Source: Amphimedon queenslandica (Eukaryota; Porifera; Demospongiae; Haplosclerida; Niphatidae). From it: a stretch of 64,000 nucleotides of DNA. The position numbers and the translations under genes are program-made. Under the pieces are notes generated by a model. That model made no database searches and was not told where the DNA came from. It saw only the letters and a list, made by a program, of their open reading frames with translations. Below, in pieces: positions 36,820 through 46,500 of the stretch; position 1 is the stretch's first letter, and each line of letters opens with the position of its first letter. Location: NCBI RefSeq assembly GCF_000090795.2, contig NW_003546264.1:202191-266190 (forward strand). Direction: 5' to 3'.

Positions 36820-38809
36820 GTTAGGTATTCCTTGTATATCATCATTGGATCCTCTGGTTTAAAGCGATGGAATGACAATGCTCTTTCGTTAATTAATAAC
36901 TTATTATAACTACCAGGCTGATTCTAAAATAGACAGAAATAACAAATTAGCACTATATTAATTAATGGGTGTGGTTACTTGATGCAAAAGAGGCGTGTGC
37001 AGTAGCGGAATCCTTAATGAGCGAATCATTGCACCAAGAAACATGTCATCAGGATAATCAGGAGAAGGACACTTAATGTTAGACTGGAGGAGAGTGTGAA
37101 CAGCAGGTCTACTTAATACAACACTAGAGAGAGAGAGTTATTCGAAAATTACTGATTAATAAACTACTGCTAGTTAAAGATGCTGTACCCTGATCCTGCT
37201 GTGGGGTAGAGGTAACCTCCCTCTCCTAGCTGGTAACCATACACCTCTCCTATCACCATGGAAACACTGCTGTCATAGCAACCAAGGAAAGAGAGCAGTC
37301 GTGGCACACTATCATTAAAATTAATTAAAAATTAATTAATTAATATTATACCTAATTAAGGTGTCGTCATCGGCAATAACTAGCCAATCAAATTCATGAT
37401 CATTAAAAGACACACGAAATATCTCAAGCAGTTTCGCACAGTGACCTACGGAGTGCTTGTTAATTAGAATAAAATAAAGCCACACCTCTTTCTGTATTAG
37501 GCAAGCCAATTGAGACCGTCCTATAATTAGAATCAGCAACGTCACTGTAATATTGTAATCTTAAACCAGCAGCGGGTGCGGTCCAAGTTCTCAACTGTAT
37601 AGGAACTGAAATTAAATAATTAATCAACGATTATTTAATTAATTATTCACTTCTTTCCTTGTGATATTTTTCACACGTTTTGATGGCAAAGAAAACGTTG
37701 TCTTTGGAAACCGGAGGCAACTAAAAATACATTAAAAAACTAAAACTTAAAATGAAATTATTATTACTAGGCAATATGTCCCACTATCACGAGACTCTAT
37801 GACACAGTCGTTTCCATGGTTACCAGCAACACAGAACCTCTTTGAGTGAGTGAGGAGGACCCCAGTGGAGGAGGGAGGGGGAGGAGTGGGGAACATGTCG
37901 GAGAGAGAAGGAGATTTCATGTACTTAAGGAACAATGATAGCTAGAAAAGAGATTAAAACAGAATATTATATTAAATTATTAATTATTGGTCTACCTCAT
38001 AGCTAGGGTCTATGGTAAAAGATGGTTTAAATGATTTTATGTTTTTAGAAACTCTAAAAAATAATTCAATCGTAAAGTCCTTTCCCTCTCTCTCTCTCAG
38101 TACCTCTTCATTGCGCTATTGCTCATTAGAAAACCTTCAGGTGAAGGATAGTCTAAACTACCAGCTGGAATAAAGTGATGAATGATACTGTACACATCAT
38201 CTTTCAGAGCATATCCGATGAAATAAGGTTTTGACTTAGGACCCTAACCAACAAAAATACTAATAATAATAAAATGCTTTTATGTCACATTAATATACCT
38301 CATGCTTCAATAGAAATGACTGCAAGTTATTAAAGTTAATTTTAACGTCTGGTCTCACAAAAAGAAACCAATCGATATCTTTATAATTTGAATAAATTCT
38401 AAAATAAATAAACAAAATAATATAAACGCTAGTCTTGCCAGTACCTTTCCATTAAAGGTGCTAATGAATGAATATGGATTGAACTGAACTGTTCCAGTGG
38501 AACAAGTAGTTGAATATTCTATAAATAAATATAATTCATATATATAATTATGGATCTATTATTAGTTACATTAAATTGAGTCATTTCTTGTTTCCATTCA
38601 TTAATATTATTATCATTTTGCTTTGCTTCAATTTCACTGATTGAATTCATTATTATCAGTAATGATGTCTCCCTGTCTCCTGTAATAAGCACAATAATTA
38701 AATAAAGAATATTCTAATTTACTAGCAATAGTCATGGCTTACCACTCCAAACACATAGCGGACAGAAAAAAAGAACAAAATACATAAAGAACTGCAAAAC
38801 GGCCGCCAT
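36738..38809 (-). CDS. B3GLCT: B3GLCT-like beta-1,3-glucosyltransferase with poly-Asn tail
   Basis: ER-lumen enzyme that extends O-fucose on thrombospondin type 1 repeats with glucose. Predicted 485 aa (human 498). Seen: signal peptide (MAAVLQFFMYFVLFFCPLCV); DWFLFVRPDVKIN and FIGYALKDDVYSIIHHF of the N-terminal GT-like domain; then the GT31 catalytic domain with DNVFFAIKTCEKYH, WLVIADDDTLI (DDD metal motif), LLSFLGCYDSS, GYQLGEGGYLYPTAGSG, YPDDMFLGAMI and FHRFKPEDP. Exons: 38743-38809, 38570-38679, 38445-38518, 38299-38398, 38104-38243, 37996-38053, 37768-37941, 37651-37720, 37486-37605, 37352-37445, 37189-37308, 36979-37123, 36738-36923. The last exon reads through an ATT microsatellite as 19 Asn codons and ends RTEL; human ends REEL (ER retrieval). 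Confidence 0.9.
36762..36818. repeat. (ATT)19 microsatellite inside the B3GLCT-like coding exon
   Basis: Nineteen ATT units on the plus strand read as AAT (Asn) on the coding strand, in frame with both the conserved domain before and the RTEL end after. Confidence 0.85.
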
Positions 38810-38918
38810 ATTTAATTAGAGGCGTGGCTAAATCAAGGGAGGGGCTCGTTATTCAACACCCACGCACAAAATAGCAATTATGTTATTATAAAGAGTTTGA
38901 GTATAAAAAGTGAAAGGA

Positions 38919-41014
38919 TTACAATGAGGGGAAAGGTCCTAGGCGTGATTTCAGTTGCTGTCTCTTCTTAGAAGTTCCTAGTTTATGTCTCAAATCATTA
39001 GGAGGAGGATGGGGCCCTCCTTCTTTTATGATCTGATCACTAATCAAAGTATCACTGGAGACTTCCATTTTGTTTGCCTCATTTAGACTTTCCTCCTCCT
39101 CCTCCTCTTCTAGTTTCATTTGCTTCACTTCATTCGTCTCCATTTCCTCTTCTTCTTCATCTTCACATTGTTTCTTTTCTTCTAATCTTTGCCTGTAAAT
39201 GGAGACGAGACGTAATAGAGGAACTTTTAAAAATTCATAAAAAATCCAATTTTGATCGGAATCAGCTCAAACTTTCTACACAACATAAGAACATGTATAT
39301 GTATCAGAAAATGTAATAAAAATGGAGAATTCTCTACTTTCCATTTTCGGCAAAATTTGGCCCGAGACCATGTACTATAGTACAGTGTAGGAGGGAACTG
39401 AGCCCTTAAATAAACATTTTTTTTTAAACAAAATAGATATAACACAGGGATAAATAGTAGGTTAAAAAAAGAGATAATAATAACGGAAATAAGTGAGAGA
39501 AAAATAATAAGATAAAATGAATAGGTTAGGTTAGGGTAAGACGAGCTTCTGAGATAGTACAGGGACTTTTGTCCGATTTTGGAGCAATTTAAAAATTTGT
39601 AAAAAAATCTAATTTTGATCGGAATCAGCTCAAACTTTCTACACAACATAAGAACATGTATATGTATCAGGAAATGTAATAAAAATGGAGAATTCTCTAC
39701 TTTCCATTTTTGGCAAAATTTGGCCCGTGACCATGTACTATAGTACAGGGACTTTTGTCCGATTTTGGAGCAACTTCAAAAAAAATCGTAAAAAATCTAA
39801 TTTTGATCGGGATCAGCTCAAACTTTCTACACAACATAAGAACATGTATATGCATCAGGAAATGTAATAAAAATGGAGAATTCTCCACTTTCCATTTTCG
39901 GCAAAATTTGGCCGAGACGATACTATAGTTCAAGTACCTCAGGTCCTTATTTCTAGGTCTTTTCCTTCTCTCTCTATTCCAACTATTTGGGTCTCCATAT
40001 TTCTTATAATAGTCACTCTTTGCTCTGGAGCCTTTCTCTTTCACGTCAGCACTAGTTGCTATTCTTAGTAACAGCCCAGCCGGTCCCTTACGCCACAATG
40101 GGGAATCAGACACACCCTCTTCCAAAACCGGCCACACCCCTTTACCAAGAAACGCTCGTTGGGCTGAAGAAGAATCCTCCCATACCACAACACCTAAAGA
40201 ATAGCCACACCCATTAATAACCACACCCACTCATTAATACTGACTCACATGACTTGTCGTTAATCCATTCAATATGTTTTGGGCCGTATTCAGTGAAGAC
40301 ATTAAAGACGTCTTGAGTACTCATCTCATTAGTACCGTACACTACCAGACCTTCAGGTCGAGACTCACCTAGTCATATACATAATAGTTAGTAATAGTTA
40401 TTAATGACACACCTCCTTCCGGTACTTCTGGTAATCTAAACAAACAGACAAATAAATAAATAAATAAATAAATAATACTTTTACTTTCTAGTGTATCTTA
40501 TTATCTCTCCATTGTTGGTTGAGGATATTCCAAATCTTTTCGCTCTCTCGTTAATTTTGATTTCTTCTCTGCTAGTCTCTACTACTTCTGTACCAAAACG
40601 TTCATGTCTAGTAGCTTTCTTCTTAACTGATTCCTAGAAAAACCACACAATCAATTCCTAGAAATTCCGCTACTGGTTTTCAAGTTAAACTGAGAGTATG
40701 AATTATGCAGTGTTACCTCTGAGTTGATGTCAATTCCTGTTATAAAGTTTCCTTTATCATTAACGTACCTCTTGATACGCTACACACAAACAAAACTGGA
40801 TAATTAATAATTATAATTGTGTTACATTATTAGGGAGGTCTTCAAGTTTGGCAGTTGATGAAGGATATTTGATAGTGCTGATATCAGTATGTTCTTCTTC
40901 ACTTTCCGGAAGTTTTGGTTCCTCTAGAACTCTCTGCTCCTCTTTCTCCTCCTCTGGGCTCACGTGCAGTAGTAATTCTTCTTCATTTTTCTCCACTTCA
41001 CTGACAGCAGCCAT
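38919..41014 (-). CDS. NCBP3: NCBP3, nuclear cap-binding subunit 3
   Basis: Cap- and mRNA-binding protein that with NCBP1 forms an alternative nuclear cap-binding complex for export. Seven exons: 40826-41014, 40717-40779, 40485-40633, 40413-40435, 40249-40368, 39938-40193, 38919-39192. Seen: acidic N-tail; RYVNDKGNFITGIDI (human RYENKAGSFITGIDV); and the RRM block NEMSTQDVFNVFTEYGPKHI followed by EWINDKSCVVVWED (human MSTQDVFSYFKEYPPAHIEW, LDDTSCNVVW), the WLDD cap-binding signature here WIND. LLLRIATSADVKEKGSRAKS and YYKKYGDPNSW match the region after the RRM. The tail is short and acidic. The last intron (39193-39937) carries family-A repeats. Confidence 0.92.
39227..39930 (-). repeat. 186-bp repeat (family A), about three copies, in NCBP3 intron
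   Basis: ACTATAGT at 39374, 39737 and 39922. The last two are 185 bp apart; the first pair is split by a 170-bp spacer starting GAGGGAACTGAGCCCTTAA. The orientation is opposite to the Spinster-intron copy. The array ends 8 bp before the exon-6 donor. Confidence 0.92.
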
Positions 41015-41045
41015 CTTCAAAAAGGCGTGGCTATGTAACAAGCAC

Positions 41046-41051
41046 CACGTG
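41046..41051. promoter_or_regulatory. CACGTG box upstream of NCBP3
   Basis: ACCACGTGGT, a 10-bp palindrome, lies 32 bp before the NCBP3 ATG. Confidence 0.45.
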
Positions 41052-41173
41052 GTTTTTGTATACTTCCGGACACTATAATTTCCGTATACTTTGCTACATG
41101 TTACAAATAATGCATTTAAAAAGTAAAAAAGACAAGACAAAACAAGTAATGCACAAATTGTAGAGTTATTCTC

Positions 41174-42184
41174 TTAGTACCAGTCCTTATCAACATCAGC
41201 ACCTAAGGATAATAAATAAAATCACTTTCAGTTTCAATATAAGCATTTCCCTTACCACACACAGTCTTGTCTCCAGCATACTGCTTAATAGTCGGTGTGC
41301 TCCAACCGCCAAATGGTTCAAAATCAGAAAAAGAAGGATTATCATCATAATGAGCGTACCTATTATATTACCCTGTACATTAGTACAGTGCATTATTATT
41401 ATAATTATACCATAATGGTTGACTTGATCCTCCTGTATAGGAGCCCATGATGCTGCTCCACTGGTATTGGCTGGCATAAACTCCAACTTTTTTATATTTC
41501 TGCATTATTTTAATTATCATTTTACTATTTTTGATATTTTTACTTTTGCAGCTGACAGTAATTCGTCAAAAAATTGTCTGTTAGCAGACTCACTGCCAAG
41601 CCAATATTGACTGCCCTAATATATGTACAGGTAAAAGCATATCATTAATATAATTAATATTACTTCTATGTCCAGCCATATTTGTCCATAGTTTGATTCA
41701 GCAAGTGAATTGACTATTATGAACAAAATAAACTGTCAGTATTGATACTTTACCATAACAATAGAATCATGTGATATACTGAACATCTCCCCCCTCTCTC
41801 TCTCTCCTTACCCATCTCCTCAACCTGTTCAGCTGCTGATTTGCTGCATCTTGGTGAAGGGAACATGTAGACATCAACGTACTTAATGCCACCTGCTCGG
41901 GCATTCCTTATTGTAGCAGGTGCATTTGGATCTGACGAACCTGGAGCAATAAAATTACACATAATCTTCAAAAATCTCAATAAATTAATCTTACAGGTGC
42001 TTCTGTATGCGCGGATTATAGCAAATTCAAAGCCATTGCTTTTCAAGCAGGAGAAAGTGCTTTCTGAAATTAAAGAGGAGACATCCACCCCATAGGTACC
42101 AGCAGCTGTCCTGTTGACCGGAAGAGACTGTATTCCAAGGAATAGAGAGCAAATAACTACAAGAGCAGAGAACATCATCTTCAT
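41174..42184 (-). CDS. Secreted GH25 lysozyme (N-acetylmuramidase)
   Basis: Glycoside hydrolase family 25 enzymes cut bacterial peptidoglycan. Predicted 220 aa, seven exons: 41995-42184, 41812-41940, 41664-41713, 41544-41615, 41411-41499, 41256-41359, 41174-41202. Signal peptide [20 protein letters not shown]; then [17 protein letters not shown] and [27 protein letters not shown], the catalytic DxE in [28 protein letters not shown] and [20 protein letters not shown]. Catalytic Asp in GVDVS and the DIE pair are present, so it is probably active. The layout matches the eukaryotic lysozymes of amoebae, nematodes (lys-type) and molluscs more than bacterial enzymes. A role in digestion of or defence against bacteria is inferred. 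It has seven normal introns, so it is a host gene whatever its origin. Confidence 0.9.
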
Positions 42185-42292
42185 CTTGTCAAAGTTGTAA
42201 AGTATGGCAGCTAAAGCAGCCGCACCTTTTTATAGTCTGCAGATAAACCACGCCTACAATAATTACACTTGGAGGTGTGGCTGCATCGCAAG

Positions 42293-43273
42293 ATGGCCTC
42301 CAAGTCGGCCAGGTCTATTTTATTCGTTTCTGTCCTCTTAAACGCATTCCTCCTCTTCATTGTAACAGTTTACCATTACAAAAGTGATACTCCAAGCGCC
42401 CCAACTAGTTCCTGTCCGCCAGATCCTTCAGAGAGGCCCTATATCTTCATTGGAGGAGTGCCAAGTTCTGGTACTACTTTGATGCGGGTCATATTGGACG
42501 CTCATCCTGACATACGCTGTGGCGAAGAGACCAGACTAGTCCCTCGTATATTACAAATGAAGGAAAGGTGGAGGAAGGGGAAGAGAGAGCATAAGCGCTT
42601 GGACGAAGCAGGCTTAAACAACACTGTCATTAACTTGATAGTACGAAACTTTATTTCAAACGTGATAGAGTATCATGGCCCTCCGGCTAAGAACCTTTGC
42701 AATAAAGACCCTCTATCGCTCGCCCACACAAAAGACCTTCATCTCATGTTCCCTCGGGCAAAGTTTGTCCTGGTTGTGAGAGACGGAAGAGCTGTTGCTT
42801 ATTCAATAGTTAGTCGTAACCTCACAATAAGCGGTGTTGATAATAAGAGTTATCTTGCAGCTGCTGCCTTCTGGAATAGAGTGTTAGAAAGAATGTGGGA
42901 GAATTGTAAATACGTTGGGCCTAATGTCTGTCATGTTGTGTATTTTGAGAAACTGGTCTCGGAACCGAGAAACGAAATCAACAACCTACTCAAGTTCCTT
43001 GGGATTGAGTGGCACGATAATGTACTGCGGCATTCACAGCTCATTAATAAAGAGGTCAAGCTATCCAAGTATGCCGTTATTATTTTGAGTATTATTATTT
43101 ATATGATTGTTCTTTTCTGTGGTAGGTTAGAGCCGTCTACCAAGCAGGTTAGAAACCCGATTAAGAGTGATACTGCTATAAAGTGGAAGAGGAAACTTCC
43201 GAAAAAAGTAAAAGATAAAATATGGAGCAGCTGCCCAATGCTTCGGAGACTGGGATATACTAATGACGATTAG
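42293..43273 (+). CDS. TPST: Tyrosylprotein sulfotransferase (TPST)
   Basis: Golgi type II membrane enzyme that transfers sulfate from PAPS to tyrosines of secreted proteins. Two exons (42293-43068, 43126-43273), about 307 aa. Seen: short cytosolic tail and anchor (SILFVSVLLNAFLLFIVTVY); 5'-phosphosulfate loop FIGGVPSSGTTLMRVILDAH; PDIRCGEETRLVPRIL; LCNKDPLSLAHTKDLHLMFP; 3'-phosphate loop FVLVVRDGRAVAYSIVSR; VVYFEKLVSEP; and KLSKLEPSTKQV across the splice site (human SLSKIERSTDQV). The start at 42293 puts the anchor 6 residues in. The single intron is 57 nt with no in-frame stop. Divergent from GH25 with 108 bp between ATGs. Shorter than vertebrate TPST (370 aa), which have a longer C-tail. 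Confidence 0.93.
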   Translation: MASKSARSILFVSVLLNAFLLFIVTVYHYKSDTPSAPTSSCPPDPSERPYIFIGGVPSSGTTLMRVILDAHPDIRCGEETRLVPRILQMKERWRKGKREHKRLDEAGLNNTVINLIVRNFISNVIEYHGPPAKNLCNKDPLSLAHTKDLHLMFPRAKFVLVVRDGRAVAYSIVSRNLTISGVDNKSYLAAAAFWNRVLERMWENCKYVGPNVCHVVYFEKLVSEPRNEINNLLKFLGIEWHDNVLRHSQLINKEVKLSKYAVIILSIIIYMIVLFCGRLEPSTKQVRNPIKSDTAIKWKRKLPKKVKDKIWSSCPMLRRLGYTNDD

Positions 43274-43546
43274 ACCACACCCAATTTATTAATTATATTA
43301 TTCATAAATCAATCTTTATAATTATCAATTTGTAACTGTGTGTGATTTAAAATATGGTTTTGTGATTTATATATGTATGTATGTATATACTGGGACACAG
43401 AACCATTCTTAACATTTATATCAAATAATAATAATGATAATGATAATAATAAACAAAATGAATTGATGAATTAATGATGAAATAAAATGAATGAACTGAC
43501 TTGATATGACACTGTTAATGATACACACATGATATGATATGATGTA

Positions 43547-46500
43547 TTATAATGCATTCTGTAGTGTTTCGATGGTGTGTTTAGCCGTTGAGATTATCTT
43601 CCTCGCATTTAAATTTTTACTGTCAGCCAAATCTAACAAAATAATAATAATAACAACATCATGTGACTATCACACGACTGGTCGTTACCTGTGAACAAAT
43701 TGAGTATTTCGCTTGGATCAAGTTGGGCGTCCATTATAGGTGCTCTTCAATTAGAATAAGTCACATGACTATCACATGATCTGTTGGCTTACTTGAATTC
43801 TTGAAGGAGTCCGAGGGCAATGAACTCCTCAAAATTATCAGTCGTCAGTTGCCTGGCAACCCAAGACGTCTCCCACAATAAAAATATATCATTATAAGTG
43901 AATTCTAAAAATTAATGAAATTAAATTATTAATATTATTATTATTATTATTACCTCTTTTAAAATTGACTAAAAACCATCTGTAAGTATAAAACAAGGCG
44001 TCGCCCATTGGCATCTCATTTAAATAGTCGTAAAAATCACTTTCAAGTACCTAATTAATTAACTAACTAATTAATTATTCATGAGCTCCACCCACTTGTA
44101 ATAACGACTGTAAGTTGCTCATCCGTTGAGTCACCCCTGGCTTGGGAGGGAAGCATGACTCCATCCTCTCCATCAGGGAACAATAGCAATGGAAGGTAAT
44201 CTCCTCTAAAATGGAGAGAGAGAGAGAGAGAAATGAGAGATCCAAATTCATGTACAATTTTACAAATATATCTCTTACCATCTTCCAGTATCACCAGCAG
44301 TGGAGCTAATAGATCACACATCCCTTGAGAATAACCATTAGACATATTCTCCCATATATAACTATTAATAATAATAATATACATACATATGGATATGTAC
44401 ATGTACATGCATTAATACCTTGTTATTATGTTTCTTAATTTCGTCAAGTTCTGTGGAATGCGGAAAAATCTAAAAATAGAACAAAACACAATTTAAATTT
44501 AGCAAAAATGTGTATATACTTACGAATAGTCCCTATCACATCTTGGTACGTCCTTATCAATTTTAAATAACTCATTGATGAAGTCACCCTCCCTCTTACT
44601 AAGCTCCTCCCCCTCTGATCTCAGATCCATGATCTCCTCTGACTGATCTCGTTCATGTGATTCAAGTAGGCGTGGCCTCCTCTCCCCTCCATCACTGCTG
44701 CCACTGGTTCTTGGAATATCATCAATCAAATCATCACAGCCGGAATCAAGCTCCTCCCCCTCCTCCTCTTCTGAAGAAGATACCACGTCTTCATTATGTG
44801 AATAATCCTCCTCCTCTTCTAGTATAATCATATCAGGGATTTTAGGAGGCGTGGCTCTGGGTGTGGCCTCAATATGAGTGGGTGTGGTTTTGATACTAGT
44901 GGGTGTAGTTATAGTGCTAGTGGGAGTGTACCCTCGTCTTATATTGAGGCTGGTTGAGGTTGGGTCATTGTTAATGTAATGTTGTTCTTCTAGTCGCTTC
45001 CATTTGGTGAGGATGTTGGCGTAAGAGGTGTGGCTTTGATCTGATTGGTCGCCCAGTGGAGAATGCACGCCTAATAAATATGGCCACACCTAAAAAATAT
45101 AAAATAATAATAATAATAGCAAAAAATTATTATTATTATACTTACTTCTTTTCTTAAAGGGTGGTCCACTCCTCCGTTGTAAATTGCTTTTTGTATTTTA
45201 TTCCACATATCAGACTTTAAAAAATAATAATAATAATAAAGTAATAACATTTCTCTTTAAAACATTTGCTTACAGTTCGATTTGATAGAAACTCTTCCCA
45301 CAAGCTCTTGTCCAGTTTCTGTGGCTCTAGCTCCAGGTGTATCTCAAGAGGAGAGGCGGGGGAGAGAGGGGAAGAGGGAGAGAGAGGGAGAGAGGGGGAG
45401 GGTAAGAGTAAGTGTGATAAGGATTTCTTAACACGAGATATGTGACGACAATAAGACAACCCTGTAATAAAATATAATTAATTAATAATCAATCAATTAA
45501 TTAATCTTACAGCTGTAGAAGTATCTTGCCAATAGCTGACTCGACACTTTTGATTGAAACTTTTCCATTAAATATCTACAAATTAAATAAGTGGGTGTGG
45601 TCAAACAATTCAATTACCTCCTCGAGTTACTCTTCTTAAGTGGGTGTGGTTTAGTATCATTCCAAGAGAAAGGATCTTCCATTAGTAGAGGGGAGGTACT
45701 CCCAGTACTGGCCGTGGTCTGGGGGGATACAGGAGAAGGGGAAAGAGGAACTGACGTCATTTCAACTTCTAACGGAGAGAAAAGGTTAAAATTAAAATAT
45801 ACATAATTATAAAATATATTTAATACCATTTTCTGTCCACTCCAGTTGCTGTGGTGGGTGTGGTTTTGCTACTCTAACTCGAAACACTTGACTCCAAACT
45901 GGCGGCAACTCCCAATCAGTGGGTGTGGCTTCAAGAGGATCTTCAGTAGAACCATATACAGCAATCTTCCTACAAAAAAATAAATAAATAAATAATAAAT
46001 AAATAAAAAATATTTAATTTTTACTTTATGGTTGACGATAAAGAGTTTGGTCTGTTCCTCTGGTGCTGTTGCCGTAGAAACCAGAGGGGTGGTTCCAGAC
46101 AGCCCCTAGGATGAAGAGCGTTTTCTAGTGATTCTAAAAACCTCAACATTGACGAGGACTAGGATCAAAACTCGATAATAAAAACAGGTTATAATAACCG
46201 GTTTTACCTGTGGGAACATCAGTGATGGATACGCTATTCCGTTATACCCAATCATAATCAGCTCTGAATACAAGACCTGCTGCTGGTCATCCTCAGACCC
46301 CGCCCCTTGCTCCACCCCCTGCTCCACCTTCTTGTGGTGACAATGAATGTGAGCAATATCCTGCGTAACATTTACTGACAGCACGTGACTCCATTTTATA
46401 CTAAACAAGAAAGAATGAACACGCCATACAATTAAAATGATGATAATTAATATACTCACCCAGATCCATTAATGAGTGTATTTGGCAGCCACTTTATATA

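Noticed and set aside
39227-40230. Several 140-180-codon minus ORFs with [13 protein letters not shown]
   Set aside because: They come from family-A repeats running into NCBP3 exon 6; the repeat part is intronic. The open frame itself is reported as a finding.
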